Shown here: piece by piece, positions 37,411-46,696 of the stretch | Layout: every line of letters begins with the position of its first letter | How positions within the stretch are numbered: position 1 is the stretch's first letter | Origin: an uncultured Paracoccaceae bacterium | GTDB lineage: Bacteria > Pseudomonadota > Alphaproteobacteria > Rhodobacterales > Rhodobacteraceae | Reading direction: 5' to 3' | DNA length: 64,000 nucleotides | Assembly (NCBI GenBank): GCA_905182165.1 | Contig: CAJJAK010000007.1 | Span: forward strand, 62,001 to 126,000 | Program-made: the position numbers and the translations under genes | Notes under the pieces: model-generated | The model's database searches: none | Told to the model about the DNA's origin: nothing | Seen by the model: only the letters and a program-made list of their open reading frames with translations

Positions 37411-38352
37411 ATGACTAACAAAAAAAGATACTTTTTGTCAAATGAGGTTCGTCCTCTTGCACAGCGCTCTGATCTTATGGGTTTTTTATTAGTTATACAT
37501 TGTTATGGTACTACAGCATTAACTGGTTGTGGTCAAACTTCTAATGTTTTTACTTTTTTATTAACTATTATGGTTATTGGCTCAAGGCAACTTGGCTTAG
37601 CAAAAGCCTTAGAAAGATTTGGAGATGGTTTTGCAAAAAAAATATTAAATGATAAGAAAATTGGTCATAATATTTATGCAGTTTTTTCTTACGATTATTT
37701 GGTAAAGTAATTCCGGACTGATTTAATGCACCATAAATATACACAAACTGATAAAGACCCTGATCGAATTTTATCAAAACCATTTCCAGTAACGCGCAGT
37801 AGTTTACGACGGAAATTTTTTAGAGATTTTACTGGACAAACTGGTGCGAAGACTATTTTCAAACAGGTGTTGAATTCATTTAAATTAGCGTTTGATAAAG
37901 ATGCTATTGAAAGTTCTTTTGAGCAAGCACAGACTTTTAAAGCAAACTCACTTTTTCAACCATTAGTTTCTAATTTATTTATTTTTATACTTTTATGGTA
38001 CTTTGGTGCGTGGTGGTGGTGGGTAACTTTTTGGTTTTTACCTTTGATAACTTGGTTTCAAGTAGTGGTTCGAATTAGAAATATTGCGGAACATGCAGCC
38101 ACTGAGTTTACAACAAATGAGCTTCAAAATGTTAGAACGACATATGCAAACCCATTGATGAGATTATTTGTGGCTCCTTATTGGGTAAATTATCATTTGG
38201 AACATCATATGTTTACGATGGTTCCTTACTATAATCTTCCTAAAGTACATAAACTAATGTTGCAAAAAGGTTATTCTGATAAAATGAAGTTGGCAAAAAA
38301 TTATTTTGAAGTTTTACATGAGGTAACCAAAAAAAGCCAAGTTTCAAGATAA
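37411..38352 (+). pseudogene. Membrane fatty-acid-desaturase-like remnant
   Basis: One frame with TAA at 37708-37710. C-terminal histidine boxes remain: LMHHKYTQTDKDPD and NYHLEHHMFTMVPYYNLPK, plus membrane segments (FIFILLWYFGAWWWWVTFWF). The first box is lost: where the family has HExxHG after GSRQLGLA, this reads LERFGDGFAKK. With a stop and lost metal ligands the gene is almost surely inactive by real mutation rather than by sequencing error. Residues just before LMHHKY also look deleted. Confidence 0.8.
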
Positions 38353-38369
38353 TATACTTTAGCTATAAA

Positions 38370-39209
38370 TTAGGCATTTGGTCTTCCACTACCTCCAACT
38401 CTACAGTGAACGCCACCGTCAACCATTAGGGTAATACCTGTAATAAATTGTGCCTCATCACTAGCAAGGAATAATGCTGCATTTGCGACGTCCCAGGCTG
38501 TACCCATTTTTCCTTTTAGAGGTACTTTAGCATCTCTTGCCGCTATAATTTCTTCCCTTGATTCATTCCACGCTTCTACCCGAGCATCTATAGCCATTGG
38601 CGTATTCATCAATCCGGGTTCTATGCAATTTGCTCTAATACCATATTTTGCGTTTTGAATGGCGAGTTGTTCGGTTAAGGCATTAACACCAGCTTTACTT
38701 AATTTATACGTTACCCAAGGGTATTCTTCATGTACGGCTGTCGATGAAATATTAATTATGTTTCCAAATTTTTGCTTCCGCATTATTGGAAGGATATATT
38801 TGCAGGCAAATACCATTGACTTCAGATTGATTGCCATTATTTGGTCGAAATTGTCATTCTGTATTTCGGTTATTTCAGCGTCACCTCCAGAAATAGAAAC
38901 GCCCACATTGTTATGTAATATATCTATTTTTCCAAAAGTTTTCTTGGCGTGTTCCACCATCATTTTAATTTCTGTTTCTCTAGTAACATCGGCCCTATAA
39001 GCTAATCCGACACCACCAATTCTCTCGATCTCTCGTGTCGTTTCTTGTGCAGATTCTAAGTTGTTATCAACTACAAGTACTTTTGCACCTTCACGGGCAT
39101 AGGTAATAGAAGTTGCTCTGCCATTGCCAATGGTTTCACCGATGCTTTGGCCACCACCAATAACTATAGCTACTTTACCTTTTAGCCTTTGAGTTTTGTT
39201 TTGTTTCAT
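38370..39209 (-). CDS. Short-chain dehydrogenase/reductase
   Basis: 279 residues, classical SDR with an extended cofactor loop (VIGGGQSIGETIGNGRATS). NNVG in ILHNNVGVSIS; active-site Ser in INISSTAVHEE; Tyr and Lys in YKLSKAGVNAL; C-terminal FITGITLMVDGGVHCRVGG. Asp in LVVDNN after strand 2 suggests NAD preference. The substrate is an unknown alcohol or ketone. ATG 39209. Divergent from the M20 gene; inverted repeat between. Confidence 0.92.
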   Translation of the reverse strand: MKQNKTQRLKGKVAIVIGGGQSIGETIGNGRATSITYAREGAKVLVVDNNLESAQETTREIERIGGVGLAYRADVTRETEIKMMVEHAKKTFGKIDILHNNVGVSISGGDAEITEIQNDNFDQIMAINLKSMVFACKYILPIMRKQKFGNIINISSTAVHEEYPWVTYKLSKAGVNALTEQLAIQNAKYGIRANCIEPGLMNTPMAIDARVEAWNESREEIIAARDAKVPLKGKMGTAWDVANAALFLASDEAQFITGITLMVDGGVHCRVGGSGRPNA

Positions 39210-39237
39210 AGAAGTTGCCTAATTAAGTTTGATTTTA

Positions 39238-39261
39238 ATTATAGATGATTTAGTCTATAAT
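39238..39261. promoter_or_regulatory. Inverted repeat in the SDR/M20 divergent region
   Basis: Arms ATTATAGA (39238-39245) and TCTATAAT (39254-39261), eight perfect pairs, 8-base spacer, 28 bases upstream of the SDR start. Operator-like spacing. Confidence 0.5.
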
Positions 39262-39360
39262 GTAATATGATATTTTGCTTATTATAATAAAGATTTTTGA
39301 GTTGTTCATAAATTATTTTTTTAATTTTGGCAGGATTTATTTTAATATGAGGAATTCATA

Positions 39361-40513
39361 ATGATTAATGCTTCGCTTAATTCTAAAATGAAAAGTTGGC
39401 GTCACGCTTTACATCAGATACCTGAGTTTGGTTTTGAAACATTTGATACAGCAGCATTTATCGTAAAAAAACTGAATGAATTTGGGATTGAAGATATTCA
39501 GACTGGCATTGGCAGTACTGGAATAGTTGCAACAATTAGATGTGGGGGATCTAATAAAGCAATAGCATTAAGAGCTGATATGGATGCATTAATGATTGAG
39601 GAACAAAATAGTGTCCCGTATAAATCATTGAGGCCAGGGCTTATGCATGCGTGTGGTCATGATGGACATACTACAATGTTATTAGGGTGCGGCTGAGGTC
39701 TTGAGAAGGGAAGGTGGGTTTAATGGTGTTATTCATTTTATTTTTCAGCCTGCAGAAGAGTGGGGCAAGGGTGCTCAAGCTATGGTTGATGATAATCTTA
39801 TGGATCGATTTCCTTTTGAGGAAATCTGGGGTTTTCATAATATCCCTGGCTTACCTACTGGGCATTTTGAAACTCGTCCTGGCCCGATTATGTCGGCAGA
39901 AGATAACTTTGAAATCGTCTTAAAGGGGCTAGGTGGACATTCTTCTCAACCTCATTCTGGAAGTGAAACTTTAGTTCCCGCTTGTAGCTTGATAATGGAA
40001 TTACAGACAATAATTTCGCGTAAAGTAAATCCGAGTGAAACGGCTGTTATTTCGGTTACTGAATTAACTTCAGATGGTACTCGAAATGCTCTTCCAGGGA
40101 CATCTGTAATTTCTGGTGATGTAAGAAGTTTTAATAAAAAAATAAGTATGCAAATTCAGTTGGAAATACAAAAAATTTCTAATGCGATAGGCTTGGCCCA
40201 TGATCTCACAGTTGATTTTAAATATAGTAATGAATTTATACCACTTATTAACGATCCTGAACTTACCAAAAAATCTTTGGAGGTTGCTATGGGTGTTTTT
40301 GGTGATGATAAAACTAAAATAGCAAAGGAGCCAATGACGGGTTCGGAAGACTTTGCTAGGTTCTTAAGTAATGTGCCTGGTTCTTATGCTTTTATTGGTA
40401 ATGGGTTGGAGTCCGCACCGTTACACACGCCTAATTATGACTATAATGATAATATTTTAAAACCAGGGGCAGAATATTTAATAGCAGTTGCACGATCTAG
40501 ATTACCGGATTGA
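39361..40513 (+). pseudogene. M20D amidohydrolase (hippurate-hydrolase-like), one frameshift
   Basis: ATG 39361 to TGA 39694-39696 gives HQIPEFGFETFDTAAFI, LRADMDALMIEEQNSVPY and the metal site HACGHDGHTTMLLG. The next frame starts at AEVLRREGGFNGVIHFI and includes FQPAEEWGKGAQAM, EEIWGFHNIPGLPTGHF and TGSEDFARFLSNVPGSY. One extra base near 39689 (GGG-T-GCGGCT) accounts for the shift. Rejoined it is about 383 residues, full length for aminoacylase-type peptidases that remove N-acyl groups. A single lesion, so possibly an error. Confidence 0.85.
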
Positions 40514-40539
40514 GGTGTGTAATTTCTTATTTTGTTGAT

Positions 40540-40562
40540 TGACTCAATTTTAGTCATTTTTT
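40540..40562 (+). terminator. Possible terminator after the M20 gene
   Basis: TGACT (40540-40544) and AGTCA (40552-40556) around a 7-base loop, followed by six T. Short stem, so moderate support. Confidence 0.5.
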
Positions 40563-40735
40563 AATATTATGTAGTTAAAAACGAAATTTGACAGTTTGAA
40601 TATAAATGTGAACAGTAATATGAAAAAATACAGAAATAAACAGGATCGTTGTTAGTATGACTTTATGGAGGCATTTAGAATATTTATTTCATCAATTTCT
40701 ATGTTCGAAACAATTCCTATTGGACCTATGCATCT

Positions 40736-40825
40736 ATGGATAAATTATTTGATATTACTAAAAATCAATATAATTGTCCTAATTGTGGATGTAAAAGTAC
40801 TGTAAAATTAGAATTAGAGTTATAG
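40736..40825 (+). CDS. Micro-ORF with CPNCGC zinc-ribbon-like motif
   Basis: 29 codons: MDKLFDITKNQYNCPNCG then CKSTVKLELEL, stop TAG 40823-40825. The C-x2-C-x-C pattern and alternating hydrophobic beta-strand tail look protein-like. No convincing ribosome site. It may be the end of a decayed longer gene; another frame upstream reads MEAFRIFISSISMFETIP. Function unknown. Confidence 0.35.
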   Translation: MDKLFDITKNQYNCPNCGCKSTVKLELEL

Positions 40826-40827
40826 TG

Positions 40828-41619
40828 TTAGGTTTTCCAACTAGGATCAATTTTATCTAGTAATCTCCAAAACGCTGGCCACTCAGGATGACGTACCGCC
40901 GCTCCACCCTGTGCGCTACCTCCTTCAAATTGCTCTCTTGTGTGTTTTACAACGTCTATTGGAATTTGGCTAATTTCTGCTCCAGAAGCCAAAGCTCGTA
41001 ATTGAATATCAGAATTGCGTATAAAAATTTGGTGTCTAACAAATGCCCAAATTGCACTAGGGCCCGCAGTAAGTAATCCGTGGTTCTTAAGTACTAAAGT
41101 ATGATTTTTTTCACCCAAAGCATTTATTAAACGTTCTTTTTCCGAACCATCTAATACGATACCTTCAAAATCGTGATAACCTATTCTTTCATATAGTTGA
41201 CATGCTTCTTGCACCATTGGAACAAATTTTTCATTTATACTACACATCGTTTGACTAATTGGTTCATGCGTATGCATTACGCAGTGTAAATCATTCGCTC
41301 GGGCTTCGTGAATGGCTGAATGTATATTATAACCAGCTTTGTTTACTGGCATATCCACATCGTCTAATTTATTTCCGTCTAAATCCAATCGGATAAGGTT
41401 GGATGCTTTAATTTCATCATAACGTAATCCAAAAGGGTTGATCAAAAATGTATCGGTGCCAGGGATTCGAAGTGTAATATGATTATAAACAACACTGGTC
41501 CAACCATAATAATCTGTTAATCGATAAACTGCTGCGAGATCCACGCGTGCTGTCCATTCTTCATCGCTCATGCCATCAGGGGCTTTTGGGTACGTGATAG
41601 TTAAGCTGAGATTTTCCAT
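40828..41619 (-). CDS. Class II aldolase/adducin-family protein, second copy
   Basis: 263 residues. YRLTDYYGWTSVVYNHITLRI is the family start; zinc histidines are in CVMHTHEPISQTM and VLKNHGLLTAG. The closer relatives are uncharacterised proteins; sugar-phosphate aldolase activity is uncertain. ATG 41619 has AAGGA at good spacing. Divergent from the methyltransferase gene. It shares only the fold with the copy at 19121-19882. Confidence 0.9.
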   Translation of the reverse strand: MENLSLTITYPKAPDGMSDEEWTARVDLAAVYRLTDYYGWTSVVYNHITLRIPGTDTFLINPFGLRYDEIKASNLIRLDLDGNKLDDVDMPVNKAGYNIHSAIHEARANDLHCVMHTHEPISQTMCSINEKFVPMVQEACQLYERIGYHDFEGIVLDGSEKERLINALGEKNHTLVLKNHGLLTAGPSAIWAFVRHQIFIRNSDIQLRALASGAEISQIPIDVVKHTREQFEGGSAQGGAAVRHPEWPAFWRLLDKIDPSWKT

Positions 41620-41763
41620 TTTATATCCTTTTGATCTTGTGATGAATTATTATACATTTTTTAAAAAAGGAAAACAATTTTGTGATTTAATTTGATTTTA
41701 ATAAATCCGTATGTTTCTATCACATTTTAAATCTTTCAAATTAGCTGAGAAAGGGATTTTTAG

Positions 41764-42597
41764 TTGTCACTATCTTTGGACATAAAGACAATGAAACTAT
41801 ATCCAGAAGCAGATCGTATTTTTCGGGAATTAGAAAATGTGGGTATTTTTGAAAATGACCCAATTGATGTCAAATTATTGTCCTCATTCGATCAACTCCA
41901 TTATCATGGTGTAGAGGCTGTGCAAAATTGTATTACTTCTTTGGGTATAAACAATCAAGATGATGTCTTGGAAATCGGTGCAGGTTGGGGTGGACCTGCA
42001 AGATATATAGCAGATTGTACAAATGCATATGTTGTGGCACTTGAATTGCAAAAAGATTATCATGACGTTGGGTTGAAATTAACTGAGAGATGTGGACTAC
42101 ATAAGAGAGTTGAACATACTTGTATTGATTTCTTAAATTATAACACAAATGTAAAAAGTTTTGATAAAATAGTGAGTTGGCTTGCTCTTTATCATATTCC
42201 CGATAGAGAACGAATTTGCAAAAAAATGTACTCTCTTTTAAAACCAGGAGGGAAAGTATTTATAGAAGATTTGGTTGCACTTGATCTTAATGCAGACGTT
42301 GATTGGAGCTCCTTAAAAATAGATTTATTTTCCAATTCACTAATTTTGACTTCTGAATTTAAATATCACCTAGAGGAGGCAGGATTTAATATCGATTTTT
42401 GCGAAAATATGACAAGTCAATGGTTAGAGTTTACCAAAAAAAGATATCAAGACTTCTTAAGTGGCCAAGTGGAGTTTATTAAATTACATGATAGACAGCT
42501 ATTTAATCAGATTGAGCATTTTTATCGAAAAATAGTAGAATATTTCACTGCCAAGGCAATTGGTGGCTTGCGACTGATATGTTCAAAACCAATATGA
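41764..42597 (+). CDS. SAM-dependent methyltransferase (sarcosine/dimethylglycine-methyltransferase-like)
   Basis: 277 residues, Rossmann-fold methyltransferase. Motif I is VLEIGAGWGGPARYIAD near residue 68; FDQLHYHGVEAV upstream and WLALYHIPDRER, LLKPGGKVFIEDLV follow. The pattern recalls N-methyltransferases of betaine synthesis, but sterol/phospholipid types share it. The start is TTG 41764, supported by AAGGGA 7 bases before it; the next in-frame ATG (41791) would cut the N-terminus. A methyl-donating enzyme next to demethylation-related genes is notable but not proof of a pathway. Confidence 0.82.
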   Translation: MSLSLDIKTMKLYPEADRIFRELENVGIFENDPIDVKLLSSFDQLHYHGVEAVQNCITSLGINNQDDVLEIGAGWGGPARYIADCTNAYVVALELQKDYHDVGLKLTERCGLHKRVEHTCIDFLNYNTNVKSFDKIVSWLALYHIPDRERICKKMYSLLKPGGKVFIEDLVALDLNADVDWSSLKIDLFSNSLILTSEFKYHLEEAGFNIDFCENMTSQWLEFTKKRYQDFLSGQVEFIKLHDRQLFNQIEHFYRKIVEYFTAKAIGGLRLICSKPI

Positions 42598-42735
42598 AGA
42601 TACCGATTTTGAAAAAATCTTAACTTATTTAAATAAACATAAATAGGTTTGATCATAGCTAAAAATGCAAGCTTCTTGACAATCAGATTAATTTATAACG
42701 CTCTTAGTACTGTAGGTCTCTGAAGGTATAAATGA

Positions 42736-43670
42736 ATGAGCTTTATTTCCAAACTAGTCAATAATAATCTGACCAATTTTTTTAATAAACTAGCTCCTCA
42801 AAAGAGAGCGTTTATTTTTATGTTTTTAGCCATGTTCTTTTTCACTGGAATGACTGTTTTTATCCGTAAATCATCCGAGCAATTGCATATTATGGAAGTG
42901 ATTTTTCTTAGGAACCTTCTGGCCTGTCTTTTAATTATTCCAATTATGTTACCGTCGGGAATTCATATACTTAAAATGCAAGAACCTCGTTTATTTTTCT
43001 TTAGAGCGGTTGTCGGTAGCGTGGGAATGATTGCTGGGTTTATAGCATTTATTTTAATACCTTTAGCGCAAGCGACCGCTATTAGTTTTACTACACCTAT
43101 TTTTGTAACAATTGGTGCAACATTATTACTTGGCAATCAAAAATATGGGTGGCAATTTTTGTTGGTTTTATAGGCATGCTTGTTATTATCCAGCCTGGAG
43201 CTGGTGTTATGTCAATAGGTGTTGCTTTGGCGTTTGTATCTGCGGGAGCTCACTCAGTGAACGCATTATTAGTTAAGAAAATGACAATAAAGGAGAGTCC
43301 TAATGCAATAGTTGCCTGGATGGTTATTTTAATAGTCCCAATCACTATTGTTCCTGCACTTTTTGTTTGGGAGTGGCCAAGTGGTTTAACTTGGGTTTAT
43401 CTTTGGTCTTTGGCACTATTTGGAACATTAGCTCATATGTGCTTTACGAGAGCATTTGCTTCTGCAGAAATTACTAGTTTGCAACCAATTGAATTTATCA
43501 AATTACCAATGACTGCTTTTATTGCTTGGGTAATTTTTGCAGACAAAGAAAATGTGGAAGCTTCTTTGGCAGATCTAATAATTTTTTCCTCTACCGCTTA
43601 TATTACGCATCGAGAGGCAAAACTTAATAAATCTAACTTAGTTAACTCGAACTTGTTAGATCCTAAATAA
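42736..43670 (+). pseudogene. EamA/DMT-family transporter, one frameshift
   Basis: ATG 42736 with GAAGGT upstream; the first frame covers the first EamA repeat (FFTGMTVFIRKSSEQLH, IFLRNLLACLLIIPIML) to TAG 43171-43173. The second frame resumes with VAIFVGFIGMLVIIQPG from 43149 and runs through the second repeat to TAA 43670. A few bases are missing near 43146-43150. Rejoined about 310 residues, ten helices. Single lesion. Confidence 0.82.
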
Positions 43671-43683
43671 AAATTAATTACTG

Positions 43684-44037
43684 TCATTTATAATTTTTTA
43701 AAAAATGATTTACGCAATATTTTATATTTTTAAAACGATCACCACCAAGATTTATACCGCCAAACCATCGAGTTACAATAATCAGATGATTTTTGAGTTC
43801 TTTTTGCTCTAACATCTTTAGTATAAGTGCCCCAGCGCCAGCTTCACCATCATCATGCTTTAAAGGACCTTCATTTGACAATATTACGGCCCAAGAATTA
43901 TGTGACGCTTTTGCAAATTTTTTTTCTTTTTTAAGTATACTTATTGATAATTGGACTTCCTCTTTACTGTTTACAGGTAATCCAGAGACTGAATACTTTG
44001 ATCCACGATCGTTAACTACGTTTTTAAATATTTGCAC
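43684..44037 (-). CDS. IMPACT/YigZ-family protein, short form
   Basis: 117 residues: KASHNSWAVILSNEG, HDDGEAGAGALILKMLEQ and HLIIVTRWFGGINLGGDRF are the hallmarks of the YigZ N-terminal domain. The usual second domain is absent; a short form of this kind seems to occur in alphaproteobacteria. Function in the cell is unknown (YigZ is linked to translation/amino-acid stress). The start is GTG 44037, immediately after the TAA of the upstream reading frame, so it is coupled to it. Confidence 0.82.
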   Translation of the reverse strand: MQIFKNVVNDRGSKYSVSGLPVNSKEEVQLSISILKKEKKFAKASHNSWAVILSNEGPLKHDDGEAGAGALILKMLEQKELKNHLIIVTRWFGGINLGGDRFKNIKYCVNHFLKNYK

Positions 44038-44223
44038 TTAAGAATTATTTAATAGTGTGGCAAATGATTCAGCTCGAATAATTTTACCATCTTTTAAACT
44101 GTGCGCACTCTTAACAGCTACTGAAGCTTCATCTGAAAACTCCATTACATTATGATAAAGTTTTACCATCATATTGGTATTTTTTGAACTCATTGCTTTT
44201 TGTATTGCATCAAAAATTGACAT
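44038..44223 (-). CDS. Shortened SnoaL/NTF2-like protein with internal deletion
   Basis: 61 residues: MSIFDAIQKAMSSKNTNMMV joined to EASVAVKSAHSLKDGKIIRA and a short tail. The start resembles SnoaL/NTF2-like proteins (helix, then LLH), and the tail resembles their last two strands (AVHTLKDGKIIKTE-type). About 50 residues between are missing without breaking the frame, so the cone fold cannot form. ATG 44223 has a GGAAAC-like site upstream. Most likely a remnant kept in frame; a very small real protein is possible. Confidence 0.55.
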   Translation of the reverse strand: MSIFDAIQKAMSSKNTNMMVKLYHNVMEFSDEASVAVKSAHSLKDGKIIRAESFATLLNNS

Positions 44224-44377
44224 ATTTGTTTCCTTTATTTTAAAAAAATAGAATTCAATACCATTTTAGATTTATATCTTTTCTTTTAAGTTTCTTCTTT
44301 TTTAATTAAGTTTACAACGAAAAGCATTATTGATTATACTACAAAAGTAGATCTTATTAATGTTATGAAATTATGTG

Positions 44378-45562
44378 ATGCAGAAAATATTTAGGTCAAT
44401 ACCCACTTATGAGGGTGATTTTTATTCTGATCAATTTATCAAAAATCCCTGGCCACATTATGAAAAAATGCGCTCACTTGGCCCAGTTATATATCTACCG
44501 AAATTGGGAAATTATGCTCTTACCCAATATGCAGCGGTACAGATGGCACTACGCAATTATAAATTTTTTTCGAGTGAACAGGGAGTTTCGGGTGATAAAT
44601 TTGGTTCAGAATTCTTAAAAGGTAATATCATTGCATCGGATCCTCCTCGGCATGGAAAGCTTCGTAGAGCCATGTCTTTGCCACTTATGCCAAAAGCGTT
44701 AAACAGCGTTCAAAAGAAAATCGAAACTGAAGCACAACGTTTAGTCGATCAATTAATAGAAATTCAGAGTTTCGATGGAATCAAAGATTTCGCCAACCAT
44801 TTACCTCTTGTGATTGTGAAAGATTTAGTTGGTTTGCCTGAATTTGGCCAAGATAATATGCTAAATTGGGCGGCTGCGGCATTTGATATATTGGGTATAC
44901 AGAATAAACGAGGTTATTCTGCATTGGCAAAAATGACGGAAATGCGTAATTTTATTTCAAATGGTCTTACGCAAGGTATGGTTAAAAAAGGAAGTTTAAC
45001 TGATCGCATATTTAAACTTGTAAAAGATGGATTGCTAGACCCTGAACTTGCCCCGTTTGCTATTCGTGACTATATAGGGCCAAGCCTTGATACAACCATC
45101 TCAGCAACTGGACATTTAATAAGATTATTTTCACAAAACCCAAATCAATGGGATTTGTTGAGGGCAAAACCAGCTTTTTGTAGAAGTGCTGTAAATGAGG
45201 CTATTCGCTTAGGCTCACCTATTCGTAGTTTTAGTCGTACAACCACTGATAATTTTGAATGTTTTGGTGTTTCAATTCCAAAAGGTGCACGAGTAATGAT
45301 ACTTTTTGCTTCTGCTAATCGAGATGAGAGTGTATTTAAAAAAGCAGACTATTTCGACATTACGCGAAAAAACAGCCACCATTTAGGTTTTGGTCACGGA
45401 ATACACGCGTGCATGGGGATGCATTTAGCTCAGATGGAGATGATATCACTCTTGAAAGCAATGATACCGCGTGTTCGGAGGATTGAAACAGATGATCCAG
45501 AAATTTTGCTAAATAATACAATTTGTGGGTTTTCAAAACTACCAACGCGGTTCATTACTTAA
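44378..45562 (+). CDS. Cytochrome P450
   Basis: 394 residues, soluble bacterial P450. The I-helix region is IGPSLDTTISATGHL, the ExxR is in NEAIRLGSPIRSFSR, and the haem-binding loop is LGFGHGIHACMGMHLAQME with the Cys ligand. Needs a ferredoxin/reductase partner; the nearest ferredoxin gene is far away at 27189. Substrate unknown. ATG 44378, preceded by GTG 44375. Thirty-four bases before a P1-peptidase gene. Confidence 0.95.
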   Translation: MQKIFRSIPTYEGDFYSDQFIKNPWPHYEKMRSLGPVIYLPKLGNYALTQYAAVQMALRNYKFFSSEQGVSGDKFGSEFLKGNIIASDPPRHGKLRRAMSLPLMPKALNSVQKKIETEAQRLVDQLIEIQSFDGIKDFANHLPLVIVKDLVGLPEFGQDNMLNWAAAAFDILGIQNKRGYSALAKMTEMRNFISNGLTQGMVKKGSLTDRIFKLVKDGLLDPELAPFAIRDYIGPSLDTTISATGHLIRLFSQNPNQWDLLRAKPAFCRSAVNEAIRLGSPIRSFSRTTTDNFECFGVSIPKGARVMILFASANRDESVFKKADYFDITRKNSHHLGFGHGIHACMGMHLAQMEMISLLKAMIPRVRRIETDDPEILLNNTICGFSKLPTRFIT

Positions 45563-45596
45563 TTACGAGAAAACTAATAAACCCTGGAGTTCAAAG

Positions 45597-46673
45597 TTGA
45601 AATCAATTGCTAAAAGAATTCGTGCTCGAGATTTAGGGTTGCCCTTTCAGGGTCAAACGGGTGCAAATAATTCTATTACAGATGTGTCTGATATAAAAGT
45701 AGGGTTTACTACTTTAAATGATCCTCAAAAAAATATTCGCACTGGTGTGACGGCTATTATTCCACGCGATGATGAGAACAAGCCAATGCCAGTTTTGGCT
45801 GGCCAATATTCTTTAAACGGGAACGGTGAAATGACTGGTACCCATTGGATAAATGATGCGGGATATTTTCTTGGACCAGTATGTATAACAAATACCCATT
45901 CTGTGGGAATGGTCCATCATGGAGCAACAAGTTGGATGGTCGAACGTTATAAGGATTATTTCCTTAATGAGCATGCCTGGGCAATGCCAGTAGTTGCAGA
46001 AACTTATGATGGTGTTCTTAATGATATCAATGGGCAATTTATCACCTCAGATGATGCAATAAATGCACTTAATAATGCGACTTCTGGCCAAATTGAAGAA
46101 GGATCGGTTGGCGGTGGTAATGGAATGATTTGTTATGAGTTCAAAGGAGGTACGGGAACATCATCTAGACAACTGTCTGTTGGCAGTAAAGTTTATACTG
46201 TTGGTGCTTTAGTTCAGGCTAATCATGGTATACGACCTTGGTTAAATATACTTGGTAAACCTGTGGGAAAGTTAATTAATAATGATCGCCTTTTAAAGCA
46301 AGAAAATGGTTCAATCATTGTTATTGTTGCAACAGATGCACCGTTATCTGCATTATCCTTAAGACAAGTTGCAAAAAGGGTTGCCATTGGTGTTGGAAGA
46401 GGTGGATCACCAGGTGGAAATAATTCAGGTGATATCTTTCTTGCTATGTCAACTTGTGAAGTTGCTGAATTAACTAATAACTCTCAGGCTATAATTAATA
46501 GAAAGGAATTAAATCCAAATTTTATTGACCCAATTTATTTAGCAGCTGTTGAAAGCGTTGAGGAAGCAGTAATTAATGCACTTGTCGCTGGTGAGGATGT
46601 GCCAACGTTTAAACCACCAGGCATGCTCTGTAGAGCAATTGATTTGGAAGTATTAAAATCAATGTTTAGTTAG
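45597..46673 (+). CDS. P1-family peptidase (DmpA/BapA-like aminopeptidase)
   Basis: 358 residues, N-terminal-nucleophile hydrolase that self-cleaves into two chains. RARDLGLPFQGQTGANNSIT and VGFTTLND at the start, GSVGGGNGMICYEFKGGTG, then the cleavage region GTSSRQL with the nucleophilic Ser, and VGRGGSPGGNNSGDIFLA. Known members cleave N-terminal D- or beta-amino acids. The start TTG 45597 has CTGGAG upstream; an in-frame GTG at 45525 would overlap the P450 gene. Probably co-transcribed with the P450. Confidence 0.9.
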   Translation: MKSIAKRIRARDLGLPFQGQTGANNSITDVSDIKVGFTTLNDPQKNIRTGVTAIIPRDDENKPMPVLAGQYSLNGNGEMTGTHWINDAGYFLGPVCITNTHSVGMVHHGATSWMVERYKDYFLNEHAWAMPVVAETYDGVLNDINGQFITSDDAINALNNATSGQIEEGSVGGGNGMICYEFKGGTGTSSRQLSVGSKVYTVGALVQANHGIRPWLNILGKPVGKLINNDRLLKQENGSIIVIVATDAPLSALSLRQVAKRVAIGVGRGGSPGGNNSGDIFLAMSTCEVAELTNNSQAIINRKELNPNFIDPIYLAAVESVEEAVINALVAGEDVPTFKPPGMLCRAIDLEVLKSMFS

Positions 46674-46696
46674 TATTAATTTACTACTTCTTTTTC

